Assembly (NCBI GenBank): GCA_019112875.1
Contig: DXIO01000124.1
Location: 1 to 61,002 of the forward strand
DNA length: 61,002 nt
Direction of reading: 5' to 3'
Origin: Candidatus Aquabacterium excrementipullorum
GTDB taxonomy: Bacteria; Pseudomonadota; Gammaproteobacteria; Burkholderiales; Burkholderiaceae_C
The notes under the pieces were generated by a model. It did not search any database. It worked only from the letters and a program-made list of their open reading frames with translations, and was not told where the DNA came from. The translations under genes were made by a program, and so were the position numbers. Shown in pieces: positions 44,594 to 54,500 of the stretch (positions within the stretch are counted from its first letter, which is position 1; every line of letters starts with the position of its first letter).

Positions 44594-44640
44594 GGGGTCG
44601 ACCCAGCACTTTGGACTCAACCGCCTCAGGAGCCTTTGCC

Positions 44641-44976
44641 ATGAGCCTGCCGCAGCATCCCTGGCACCAGTTCTGGACGCGCAGCCTGGACGCTGCCACC
44701 GGTGTGGCCGGCTCGGCGGAATCGCTGCCCGGCCTCACCACGCAGTGGTGGACGCAATCGATGCAGGCTTCTCAACAGTGGTGGAGCTGGTGGTTCGCCG
44801 CCTTCATGCCGCCCGCCGGCTGGGGTGCGCAAGACCCTGTGGGCCAGGTGCCGCCGCCGGCCGCGGAGTCGGCCCGCCCTGAACCTGTCCGCCGCAGCGC
44901 GCCCAGGCCTGCGCTTGCGGCCGAAGCGCCTGTGCGCCGTCCCAAGGTCGCGGCCAAGCACGCCCGAAAGGGCTGA
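44641..44976 (+). CDS. Trp-rich small protein with basic Ala/Pro tail, unknown function
   Basis: A 111-residue protein I do not recognise. The first 60 residues contain nine Trp (PWHQFW, TQWWTQSM, QQWWSWWFAAFMPP, GWG) in an amphipathic-looking pattern; the last 45 are Pro/Ala/Arg/Lys-rich, ending VAAKHARKG, like tails of histone-H1-like or phasin-associated proteins. No signal peptide. Evidence that it is real: an AGGAG ribosome site 8 bases before the ATG, a good promoter 48 bases upstream and a terminator-like hairpin at the stop. A membrane- or granule-surface-binding protein, for example phasin-like, is a guess from composition. Confidence 0.65.
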   Translation: MSLPQHPWHQFWTRSLDAATGVAGSAESLPGLTTQWWTQSMQASQQWWSWWFAAFMPPAGWGAQDPVGQVPPPAAESARPEPVRRSAPRPALAAEAPVRRPKVAAKHARKG

Positions 44977-44989
44977 GGCCGTTCAGCCC
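44970..44989. terminator. Hairpin spanning both convergent stop codons
   Basis: GGGCTGA pairs perfectly with TCAGCCC around a 6-base loop. The left arm contains the TGA of the Trp-rich gene, the right arm the complement of the amidotransferase stop, so the two genes share one hairpin as a compact two-way end. No T-run is present. Confidence 0.5.
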
Positions 44990-45738
44990 AAGGGCACGCC
45001 GTCCACGAACGCGTGCAGCTCTCCCGGCTGGAAGGCGATCCACGCTTCGTTGTTCGTGAGCGGCTGGGTCGCGACCAGGGCCACGCGGTCTTGCGGCCCG
45101 CTCACCTGCGCGAAATCCACCGTGACATCGTCATCCTGCAGGCGCGCCTGCGGGAACGGGTGCTGGCGGACAAGGTAGTGCAGCTTGGTGGAACAGTGCG
45201 CCCACAGCGCCTGCCCGTTGCTCATGATGAAGTTGAAGGTGCCGAAGCGCGACACCATGGGCACCAGCTCACGCAGGGTGTTGGTGAGCTCCTCCGGCGT
45301 GGGCACGCTGGCGTGGCTCTTGGCCATCTCCTGCAGAAGCCAGCAGAAGGCGCGCTCGCTGTCCGTGTCGCCCACGGGGCGGAAGGCGGCATGCAGCAGC
45401 GGGTCGTAGCCCTTCAAGTCACCGTTGTGGGCGAACACCCAGTAGCGGCCCCACAGCTCGCGCGTGAAGGGATGGCAGTTCTCCAGCGCCACATGGCCCA
45501 CGGTGGCCTTGCGGATGTGGGCAACGACATGGGTGCTGCGGATGGGGTAGCGGCGGATCAGCTCGGCCACCGGCGACTGGTCGGCCGATTGCGCATCCAC
45601 GAAGCAACGCACTCCTCGGTTCTCGAAGAAGGCGATGCCGAAACCATCGGCGTGCTCGCTGGCCCGCTTGGAAAAGCCCGAGAAGCTGAAGACGATGTCG
45701 GTCGGGACGTTGCAGTTCATCCCAAGCAGTTCACACAT
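44983..45738 (-). CDS. Class II glutamine amidotransferase (YafJ-like)
   Basis: A 251-residue Ntn-type glutaminase domain. Cys2 after Met removal is the nucleophile (MCELLGMN); VVAHIRKATVG, FAHNGDL and GDTDSERAF are the conserved glutamine-pocket motifs. No synthase domain is attached, as in stand-alone YafJ-type proteins whose acceptor is unknown. It begins 3 bases after recD and is the last gene of the tam-rec string. No link to DNA repair is known. Confidence 0.9.
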   Translation of the reverse strand: MCELLGMNCNVPTDIVFSFSGFSKRASEHADGFGIAFFENRGVRCFVDAQSADQSPVAELIRRYPIRSTHVVAHIRKATVGHVALENCHPFTRELWGRYWVFAHNGDLKGYDPLLHAAFRPVGDTDSERAFCWLLQEMAKSHASVPTPEELTNTLRELVPMVSRFGTFNFIMSNGQALWAHCSTKLHYLVRQHPFPQARLQDDDVTVDFAQVSGPQDRVALVATQPLTNNEAWIAFQPGELHAFVDGVPLG

Positions 45739-45741
45739 GGA

Positions 45742-47901
45742 TCAGGGCTCCGAAGAGAGTTCCACCAGCGCGTCGGCCAGGCCGCTGTGTCGCTGGGTTC
45801 GCCGCCCGATGGCGGCCGTGAAGACGTCGGTGCGCGCGGCCACCAGGCTGAAGGCCTGGCGTGCGCGCGTGATGCCGGTGTAGACCAGCTCACGCGTGAT
45901 GGTGCCACGGGCATCGTCTGAAAGCGCCAGAACAGCATGGCCGAACTCCGAGCCCTGTGACTTGTGCACCGTCATCGCGAAGGCGGTATCGACCTCGGCC
46001 AGCCGGCCCGCCGGCACAGAACGCAATTGGACGCCATCCTTGAAGCACACACGCAGCACAGGGGCACGCCCCGGTGTGCTGGCGGGCCAGCGCAGCACCA
46101 GGCCGACATCGCCGTTGTAGACGCCCAGGGCCGGGTCATTGCGCACGATCATCACCGGTCGGCCTTCGTACCACTCGCCGGTGCGGCGCAGCAGGCCTTG
46201 CCTGGCCAGGGCTTCCTCGATCGCCTGATTGAGCCCGGTGACGCCCCAGGGGCCTTCGCGCACGGCGCAGAGCACGCGGAAGCGGTCGAAGGCATCGAGC
46301 ACGCTCAAGGCCCAGCGCGCCAGGGCGGCAAGGTCATCGTCAGGCGGGCGGTGGGTCAGCAGTTGCAGGTAATCGCTGTAGCCACCGGGCAAACCTTGGG
46401 CAGGCACGGCCAGCCGGACGACATCCGACGGGTCGGCCGGCATGTGGTGGGACACCGGGGGCAGTGCCTGCTCAAGCGCCGGGTCGGCCTGCTCGGTGTG
46501 CTGGCTCAAAGCCGCCAGGGCTTGTGCCACATCGCCGGCATTGACCGCGAGGGCCAACTGGCCGATGGGGCCACCGAAACGGCGGCTCTCGCGGAGCATG
46601 ACGGTCTGGCGGGCCAGTGCCGGTGGGCTCGCACCGGGCGCGGCCTCCACCGGTGGTGCAGGCGCATCGAACAGATCGCCCTGCATGGCACGCTTGTGCG
46701 CGGCTCGACCCGCCCGCATGAAGGCCGCAGGCAGGCGCTGCCCTGTCAGCCGTTCCAGGTAGGCGGCTGTCTCGTCGTCATAAGCGCCCTGCTCCGCTTG
46801 GCGGCACAGATCGCCCAGCACCGCGCCGGCTTCCACGGATGCCAGTTGGTCCTTGTCGCCCAGCAGCACCAGGCGGCAGCCCATGGGCAGGGCGTCCAGC
46901 AACGAGGCCATCATCTCCAGGTGCACCATCGAGGCCTCATCCACGATCAGCACGTCCACCTCCAGCGGGTGAGCGGCGTCATGCCGGAAGCGCCGCGTGC
47001 CGGGCTGCACGCCGAGCAAGGCATGCAGCGTGCGGGCTGGCCCGATGTGGCGGGCCAGGTCCGTGCCGATCTCGCCCAGGGCTTGCTCGATGGACTGGCG
47101 CAGGCGCGCGGCGGCCTTGCCCGTGGGCGCGGCCAGCGTGATGCGCGGTGGCTGGTCCGACGGGGCCAGGCGCAGCAGCAAGGCCAGCAGGCGCGCCACG
47201 GTGTAGGTCTTGCCGGTGCCCGGGCCGCCGGTGATGACAGACAGGCCCGCACGCAAGGCGATCGCGCAGGCCAGGCTCTGCCAATCGGGTGCGGGGCTGT
47301 CTGCGCGTTGCGTGAACAGGGTCGCCAGCACCTGGCGCGCGGCGGCCTCGTCGACCGGCAAGGTGCGCGCAACACGCGCCATCACCTGGGCCGCGACAGC
47401 GCGCTCCTGGCGCCAGTAGCGACGCAGGTACAGACGCGTGCCGTGCAGCACGAGTGGGCGATGGCTGTGCGCCGCGTCGTGGCCACCTTCGTCCACCACG
47501 GCGCTGGCACGCAAGGCCGATTGCCAGGTGGCCAGCAGCACGGGCGACGGCCGACCGGCCAGTTCGGCCCAAGCCTGCATGGCCGCCGCGGGCCAGGCCA
47601 GCAGCTCGGCAGGACGCGAGGCCAGTTCATCCAGGGCCAGACAGGTGTGACCCCGTCCTTCCAGGTGCGACAGCATGGCCGCGAGCAAGGTCACCGTGGC
47701 ATTGCGGGCCACCGTGTTAACAGAGACCTCGTCGGTGTGAAGGAAGGCCGCGTCGCCTCCGGCACCCAAAGGGTCGTCAGCGTCCACCGCCAACGTGCCC
47801 ACGAAGCGCGCGAAGGTCACGTCGAGCGGGCGGATCCAGTCGTGTTCGCGCCACTCGCCCAGCGCGCGCACGACGTCGTCCCAAGAAGCTTGAAGGCTCA
47901 T
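45742..47901 (-). CDS. recD: Exonuclease V alpha subunit RecD
   Basis: A 719-residue SF1B helicase: Walker A GGPGTGKT (225-232), motif II VLIVDEASMV, and late motif VHKSQGSEF with GITRARQAF. RecD is the 5'-3' motor of RecBCD, which processes double-strand ends for recombination and degrades foreign linear DNA. It is about 110 residues longer than E. coli RecD, including a Pro/Ala-rich insert near 420-435. The ATG overlaps the recB stop by 4 bases. Confidence 0.94.
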   Translation of the reverse strand: MSLQASWDDVVRALGEWREHDWIRPLDVTFARFVGTLAVDADDPLGAGGDAAFLHTDEVSVNTVARNATVTLLAAMLSHLEGRGHTCLALDELASRPAELLAWPAAAMQAWAELAGRPSPVLLATWQSALRASAVVDEGGHDAAHSHRPLVLHGTRLYLRRYWRQERAVAAQVMARVARTLPVDEAAARQVLATLFTQRADSPAPDWQSLACAIALRAGLSVITGGPGTGKTYTVARLLALLLRLAPSDQPPRITLAAPTGKAAARLRQSIEQALGEIGTDLARHIGPARTLHALLGVQPGTRRFRHDAAHPLEVDVLIVDEASMVHLEMMASLLDALPMGCRLVLLGDKDQLASVEAGAVLGDLCRQAEQGAYDDETAAYLERLTGQRLPAAFMRAGRAAHKRAMQGDLFDAPAPPVEAAPGASPPALARQTVMLRESRRFGGPIGQLALAVNAGDVAQALAALSQHTEQADPALEQALPPVSHHMPADPSDVVRLAVPAQGLPGGYSDYLQLLTHRPPDDDLAALARWALSVLDAFDRFRVLCAVREGPWGVTGLNQAIEEALARQGLLRRTGEWYEGRPVMIVRNDPALGVYNGDVGLVLRWPASTPGRAPVLRVCFKDGVQLRSVPAGRLAEVDTAFAMTVHKSQGSEFGHAVLALSDDARGTITRELVYTGITRARQAFSLVAARTDVFTAAIGRRTQRHSGLADALVELSSEP

Positions 47902-50900
47902 CGGCGCGCCTCCTCGGCGGTGGTCTGCGCATGGCCCGCCAGCGCCTGCTCCAATCCTTCGAGCAATTCAAGTTGCGCAGGCACCAGGCAGCAGCCGCGC
48001 TCGGGGCCGGCCACGCCCCGCATGAACAGGAACACCGCGCCACCCAGTTGCTCAGCCGGATCGTAGGCTTCGCCCAGACGGCTGGCCAGCAGGCGGTGCA
48101 GGGCCAGCAGGTAGAGCGCGGCCTGCACGTCGTAACGGTGGCGCAGCATGGCATCGGTCAAGGCCTGGGCGTGGTAATCCGCATCGCGCAGGCCCAATGT
48201 GGTGGATTTGTAGTCCATCACCCAGTAGCGGCCCTCATGCTCGAACACCAGATCGGCGAAGCCCATCAGCATGCCCTTGAGGTGCCGCTCGGGCAAGGCA
48301 GGCCGTGATTGCCCGGGCCACAGGTGCGCCTGGCAGAGCGCATCCACGCGCGCCACGGGCAGGTGCTGGCTGGGCAGCCAAAACTCCATTTCCGGCACGG
48401 TGCCGCGCAGGCCTTGCAGCGAGGTGCCCAGTGGTGGCAGCGTGACGCTGGCCACGGCCTGCAGCCAGTGCAGCACATCGTCGGCCAGATGCGCCCAGCC
48501 CTGGCGCTCGCAGCGGCGGCGCAGGCCCTGCGTGAGGCCGGGCGAGCCCGCCAGCGCGAAGCCCTCGCCAGCCAGCCATTCCATCTGCTCGTGCAGGAAG
48601 TTGCCAGGCAGGGCGCCGCGCGGGAAGCGGTGCCAGGGCTGATCGGCATCGGTGGTGGCGTTGGCAGCGTCGGGTTGCCGCAGGTCAGTGCTGTCGTCGC
48701 CGGCCAGCACCGCCTCCTGCCGGGCCGACAGCGGCACGAGCACCGCGCCATGGCCCGTGGCCGGCAGATCGCGGACGATGCTGGAGAAACTGCCAATGGC
48801 CCAATCGCGCTCGAAGGCCGCGTTGTAGACGGGGGCGGGCCGCAAGGCCGCCTCGCTGGCGGCGATGGGCAATGGCGTGAAGGCGGCGTCCGTGCCGACA
48901 TGCTCGATCACCACGGCGCCGTCGTCGGTCAGCCAATCTGACAACAACGGGGCGATGCCCTCGGCGCCCAGGTCTTCCGGGGCGCCCAGCAGATGACCCA
49001 GCGCGCTGTGCGGCAGCACGAGCGACTTGGCATTGCCTTGTCGCACGGCGCTCACGCCCAGCCACAGCGCATGGCGCGGGCGTGTCAGCGCCACGTACAT
49101 CAGCCGCAGGTCTTCGCGCAGGCGCTCCAGGTCGGCGGCCTGCACCTCGTCTTCCGTGGCGCTCAGGGCGATGCGGCGCTGGCCATCCGCCTCGACCAGG
49201 TCGAACAGCCCCTGGCCACGGGCCACCTGGCGCACGCTGCCCGCGAAGGGCATCACGACCACCGGGTACTCCAGCCCCTTGGATTTGTGCACGGTCACGA
49301 CCTGCACCAGGTCGGCATCGCTTTCCAGGCGCACGATGCGCTCGTCGCCCTCGCCGTGGTCGCCAACGCGCTGGGCCAGCCAGCGGATCAGGCCCTGCTC
49401 GCCCTGTGCCTGGATGCTGGCGGCCTGCAGCAGCTCGGCCAGGTGCAGCACGTTGGTGATGCGGCGCTCGCCCTGCGGCTGGGCCAGCCAGCGCGCGGCC
49501 AGGCCCAGGCGGTGGATCGTCTGGCGCAGCATGGCCAGCACGCCCTGGCGCTGCCAGGTGAGCTGCAGGCGCCGCAGCTCGGCCAGGCGCTCGTCCCAGA
49601 GCTCGTCGTCATGGGCCTGGACCAGCAGTTCTTGCAGCGTCAGGCCGAGCGTGCCGGCGGCATGGGCACTGCGGGCCAGGCGCAGATCGCGCGGCGAGGC
49701 GACCGCTCGCAGCCAGGCCAGCAGGTCGCGGGCCTCGGCGCTGTCGAACACCGAGTCCTTGTCGGACAGGTAGACCGACGGCACGCCGCGCCGGCGCAGC
49801 GCCTGGCGGACCACCTCGGCCTCCGTGCCGCTGCGCACCAGCACCGCGATGTCGGCGGGACGCAGGCGGCGCTTCAGTGCCGAGGCTTCGTACAAGCCTG
49901 TGCGCGCGTCCGACAACAGCCCGACGATGAACTCGGCGGCATGGCCGGCCATGCGGCGGTGTGCTGCTTCCTTGGACGATGGCTCGGCATCGAGCACCAG
50001 GCGCAGCGCGGGCAAGGCCCCCGCGTGGTCGCGCAGCACTTCGGCACGACCTTTCGCGTCCACGGGGTCGAAGGGCAACAAGCCATCGCCCTTCACGCCT
50101 GGATGGCGGAACGCGAAGGCGCCTCGCCCTGCCCGCTGCTCCGCCTGCTCGAAGACACGGTTGACGGCCGCCACCAGCGCCTGGGTCGAGCGGTGGTTGG
50201 TGCCCAGCACGGCATGGCGCCCCTGTGTGGCCTGGCGGGCCTGCAGGTAGCTGTAGATGTCGGCGCCACGGAAGCGGTAGATGGACTGCTTGGGATCGCC
50301 GATCAGGAAAAGCGCCCGCTCAGGATCGTTGTCGGCCACGCGGTACAGCAGATCGAACAGCCGGTACTGCAATGGCGAGGTGTCCTGGAATTCGTCGATC
50401 AGCGCGGCCGGGTATTGATCGAGGATGCGCTGGCGCAGGCGGTCCGCATGCGGCCCCTGCAAGGCATCGACCAGCCGCTGGAGCATGTCGGCGAAGCCGT
50501 AGACACCGGCCTGGCGCTTGAGCTCCTGCAGGCGCGCCTGCACCCAGCGGGCCGCATGCCAGCGCATCGGCGCGCCAGGATCGGGCAGTTGTTCCAGGGC
50601 GGCCAGCAGCGTGGCGAAGCACTCGAAGTGATCGGGCCAGCCATCGACCTCGGCCTTGCCGCTCAGGGCTTCTTCCATACCGGCCTGGACCAGGCGACGT
50701 CGTGCGGCATCGGGCAGATCGGGGTGGCGCAGATCAGGGTCATCAGCCCATGCAGCGAGCTGATCCAGCCACGGGCCGTAATAGCCTGCGCGCAGGCGGG
50801 TGCCGTTGAAGGGGCTGGGCTTGCGGGCGCACTGCTCGTCCAGCCACTGGCGCATGTGCACCACGCGTTCGGGCCAGCCGGCTTTCAGGGCCGCCAGGTC

Positions 50901-51599
50901 ATCGCGCAGGCGTTGGTGCCCTTGAGTGATCAGGATGTCCAGCGAGGGCTCGTCCTCAGTTGCGGGCGCGGCATCCAGGCGCGGCAGCAGGCCCTTCACG
51001 TCCTGGTCCAGCGCCTCCACGCTGGGCCACACGGCCAGGGCTTGCGACAGGCTTTGCGCGTCCAGCGGGTACAGGGCCTCGCGCCAGTAGTCGCGCACGG
51101 CCTGTTCGCGCAGGGGCTGTTCGTCGGGCAGCAGTGTCTCGTCGAACAGCTGGCCGCTGTCGAAGGCATGCTCGCGCAGCATGCGCTGGCACCAGGCGTC
51201 GATGGTGTGGATGGCCGCCTCGTCCATCGCGTCGGCGGCCTGGGCCAGGCGCCAGGCGGCACGCGAGCGGCTGGCCGCATCGGGGTAGGCGTCGAGCAGG
51301 CCGGCCAGCAACGCATCGCCTTCCGGCACGGGCGCCTCGCCACGGAAGCACAGGGCGGCCTGCATCAGGCGCTGGCGGATGCGGTCGGAGAGTTCGCGCG
51401 TGGCGGCGCGTGTGAAGGTCATCACCAGCACCTCGGCGGGCAGCAGCGGGCGTGGCGGGGCGGTGTCTTCGTCGCCATGGCCCAGCACCAGGCGCAGGTA
51501 CAGGGCGGCGATGGTCCAGGTCTTGCCCGTGCCGGCGCTGGCTTCGATCAGGCGGCTGCCATGCAGGGGCAGGCGCAAGGGGTCGAGTGATTCAGGCAT
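47898..51599 (-). CDS. recB: Exonuclease V beta subunit RecB
   Basis: A 1233-residue helicase-nuclease: Walker A ASAGTGKT (20-27), motif II region LIDEFQDTSPLQYRLFD, motif III GDPKQSIYRFRGADI, motif V VHKSKGLEYPVVV, and a C-terminal nuclease domain with GFADLVFE followed by the catalytic DYKS. RecB supplies the 3'-5' motor and the single nuclease of RecBCD. Overlaps recC by 8 bases and recD by 4. Confidence 0.95.
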   Translation of the reverse strand: MPESLDPLRLPLHGSRLIEASAGTGKTWTIAALYLRLVLGHGDEDTAPPRPLLPAEVLVMTFTRAATRELSDRIRQRLMQAALCFRGEAPVPEGDALLAGLLDAYPDAASRSRAAWRLAQAADAMDEAAIHTIDAWCQRMLREHAFDSGQLFDETLLPDEQPLREQAVRDYWREALYPLDAQSLSQALAVWPSVEALDQDVKGLLPRLDAAPATEDEPSLDILITQGHQRLRDDLAALKAGWPERVVHMRQWLDEQCARKPSPFNGTRLRAGYYGPWLDQLAAWADDPDLRHPDLPDAARRRLVQAGMEEALSGKAEVDGWPDHFECFATLLAALEQLPDPGAPMRWHAARWVQARLQELKRQAGVYGFADMLQRLVDALQGPHADRLRQRILDQYPAALIDEFQDTSPLQYRLFDLLYRVADNDPERALFLIGDPKQSIYRFRGADIYSYLQARQATQGRHAVLGTNHRSTQALVAAVNRVFEQAEQRAGRGAFAFRHPGVKGDGLLPFDPVDAKGRAEVLRDHAGALPALRLVLDAEPSSKEAAHRRMAGHAAEFIVGLLSDARTGLYEASALKRRLRPADIAVLVRSGTEAEVVRQALRRRGVPSVYLSDKDSVFDSAEARDLLAWLRAVASPRDLRLARSAHAAGTLGLTLQELLVQAHDDELWDERLAELRRLQLTWQRQGVLAMLRQTIHRLGLAARWLAQPQGERRITNVLHLAELLQAASIQAQGEQGLIRWLAQRVGDHGEGDERIVRLESDADLVQVVTVHKSKGLEYPVVVMPFAGSVRQVARGQGLFDLVEADGQRRIALSATEDEVQAADLERLREDLRLMYVALTRPRHALWLGVSAVRQGNAKSLVLPHSALGHLLGAPEDLGAEGIAPLLSDWLTDDGAVVIEHVGTDAAFTPLPIAASEAALRPAPVYNAAFERDWAIGSFSSIVRDLPATGHGAVLVPLSARQEAVLAGDDSTDLRQPDAANATTDADQPWHRFPRGALPGNFLHEQMEWLAGEGFALAGSPGLTQGLRRRCERQGWAHLADDVLHWLQAVASVTLPPLGTSLQGLRGTVPEMEFWLPSQHLPVARVDALCQAHLWPGQSRPALPERHLKGMLMGFADLVFEHEGRYWVMDYKSTTLGLRDADYHAQALTDAMLRHRYDVQAALYLLALHRLLASRLGEAYDPAEQLGGAVFLFMRGVAGPERGCCLVPAQLELLEGLEQALAGHAQTTAEEARR

Positions 51600-54500
51600 C
51601 GGCGACGCCCTTCTGCGTGGCGATGGCTGCGCTGGTGGTGACGCTGGGGATGGACGCGTCGGCCACCAGCGGCACGGCAGTCACGCTGCTGTCCAGCCAG
51701 CGCCGGTAGGCGCCGTACAACTGCTCGGCCAGATCGGGCAGGCGGCCATCGGCCGCCAGCGCATCGAAATCCGGGTACAGGCGCGACAGGTAGACGTCTT
51801 CGGCTTCGCCATGCACGTGATCGCCCGTGTTGTAGATGCGTGGCGCGCTCTCGGGCTTGTCCAGCCAGGCCAGGGCCGTGCGGCAAGCCACAGGCAGCGG
51901 CGCCTGCAGGGCCTCGCGCCAGCTTTGCAGCAGCCCGGTCAGCAGTTCGCGGGCATCGTCGGCATGCACAGCGCGCGCCTGCACAGCCAGATCGCGTCCC
52001 AACACCAGGGTGTCGACCGGATGGCCGCAGGCCGAGGCCAGCAGCGACCACACCCAGGTGTCGAGCAAGGCCTCCGGCCGCAAGGTGGACCTGGGTCCCT
52101 GGCCCAGGCGGGACAAGGGCAGGCTCACGCGCCAGGGGCGTGCATCGCCCGCCCGCGCTTCGGCACTGGACGGCTCGCGCAGGCCGTCGAGCCAATCGTG
52201 CACGGCCAGGCCGGTGTCGTCTTCGAAATGCAGGGCGCGGCGCTCGTCCAGCAGGGGATGAGCCTGCTGCCAGGGCTGCCAGTGGTCCAGCACGGGCAGG
52301 CTGTCGGACTCCAGCGCCAAACGGCTCATCTCGCCCAGCGCGCCCAGCGGCAGCATGCCGGCACGTTGCAGGCGCCGGGAGGCTTGGTGCAGTGCCTCGA
52401 TGGCATCACCCCCCAGGGCCGTGGCCGCCATCGCATCGCCCAGACAGGCCTGCAAGGCCTGGTGCCGCGCCAGGCCAAAGAGCGCCATGGGTTCGTCGTC
52501 GTCCAGTGCTTCTGGCTGATCACGGGGATCGTCCAGCACCACCTGCAGGCGGCGCAGGAAAAAGAGCTTGACGGGGTTGCGCAGCATGGCGACGAGGTCG
52601 CGCACCTGCAATTCCTTCTGCTCGGAGGCGTCGGGCAGCGCGCTTGCGTCCTCACCTGCCGGGGCCAGGCTGGCGTCATCGTGCGCGGCCTGCCACTCGC
52701 GGGCATAGGTGAACAGCGCCTGCCCATGGTCATGTCCATGCGCATCGTCGCCTTCGAAGTAGCGACGGCTGAACGGCTGCAAGGGATGCTCGGTGGTGCG
52801 CTGGCCGAGCACATCGTCACCCCAACCGGCCGCCAGGTAATCGCGCAGTTGGGACACCAGCACCGACGGCGGCTGCTCGCTGTTGTCGCGCACGCTGCGG
52901 CCGGTCCAGCTGATGTAGAGCACCTGGCGCGCGGACAGCACGGCTTCGAGCATCAGGTAGCGGTCGTCGTCACGGCGGGCGCGGTCGCCCGGGCGGCGCT
53001 GGCCAGGCCGGGCCATCAGGTCGAAATCGTTGCGGGCCGATTGGCGGGGGTAGTCGCCCTCGTTCATGCCCAGCAGGCACACCACCTCGAAGGGAACGGC
53101 GCGCATCGGCATCAAGGTGCAGAAGGTCACGCCGCCAGCCATGAAGCGCTTGTTGAGCGCGGTGGCGTCCACGCCGCCCAGCCAGGCCTCGCGGGCGGCG
53201 GCCAGAGGCAGCTCGCCGTCGAAGCCCGCATCCTCACTGGCTTCTAGCCATTGGCCGAGTGCGTCGTCCAGCTCGGTGAGCGTGAGGCGGTCGCGCTCAT
53301 CGGCGGCGGTGAACAGTTCGGTCAGCAACTGGCGAATGCGCACGCCCCAATCGGCGCAGGTGGCAGGCCGGCTCAAGGCGGCCGACCAGTGCGACAGGCG
53401 CGCCACCAGCTCGGCCAGCCGGCCGGCCAGTGCAGCGTCCAGCCCGGCCACCTCGCCATAGGGCTCGATGCCGGCGAAATCCAGCCCGTCGCCGCTGGCA
53501 TAGCCCAGCAGCATGCGTCGCAGGCCGAACAGCCAGGTGTTCTGCTCACCGCAGGTGTCCAGCCCCAGGCCCGCGCGCTGGCCAGCGCTGAGGCCCCAGC
53601 GCACCTGGGCGCCGGCCAGCCATTCGGTCAGGCGCGGAAGATCATCTTCAGCCAGGCCCAGGCGTCGGCGCACGGCAGGCACGTCCAGCAGATCGCGCAC
53701 CTCGGCCAGGGTGCAGCGCTGCTGCGGCAGGCGCATCAGCCAGTCCACCGCGACCAGCAGCGGGTTGTGCTCGCGCTGACGCTGGTCGGCGATCTCGAAG
53801 GGGATGTGGCGCGGATCGTGGCGCGGGTACTGGCCGAACACGGCCTGGATGGCCGAGGCGACCGTGTCTACATTGGGCACCATCACGACGACGTCGCGTG
53901 GGCTGATCGTCGTGCCGCCTGGCGGCTTGGCGAACAAGGCCAGCAACTGGTCGTGCAGCACCTCCAGCTCGCGCTGCGCGCTGTGCGCCACCTGGAAGAC
54001 GATGGAGTGGTCGGCGGCCAGCGCTTCAGGGTTGGCCGTGCCCAGGGCGCGGGGATGCTCGGGCAGCGGGCTCATGTCGCGGATGCGCGCCTGCACCTGG
54101 GCCAGCAGCGTGTCGCCCTCGGTCTCATCGAACAGGTCGATGCGCGGCAAGGCAAAGCGTTCCAACGCCACCTGGCTGTCGTCGAAGGCATCGAGCTGGC
54201 GGATGAAGTCGCGGCCCTGGCGGCCCCAGGCGGCCAGCAGTGGGTGAGCGTGGCCGTGCAGTTCGTCCAGCGGCAACACCTCCAGCGCACGGCCTTCTCG
54301 CAAAGGCTGGCGGCGCCGCTGGGTGAACAGCAGTTCGCGCCCGTCCATGATGTCCGCCCAGTGGTAGCGGCAGGGGTTGGGCACGGCCAGGATCACTTGC
54401 GCATGCGCCGACAGCGCGACCAGCGCCTCCAGCGTCTGCGCGGGCAGGTGCGCCATGCCGAACACCACGACACGGCGTGGCAAGGCGGGCAGATCACTTG

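Noticed and set aside
48993..51590. Very long open frame on the plus strand opposite recB (about 865 codons)
   Set aside because: GC-rich antisense shadow: composition is Gln/His/Arg/Ala-rich with no domain, and the opposite strand encodes a clear RecB.
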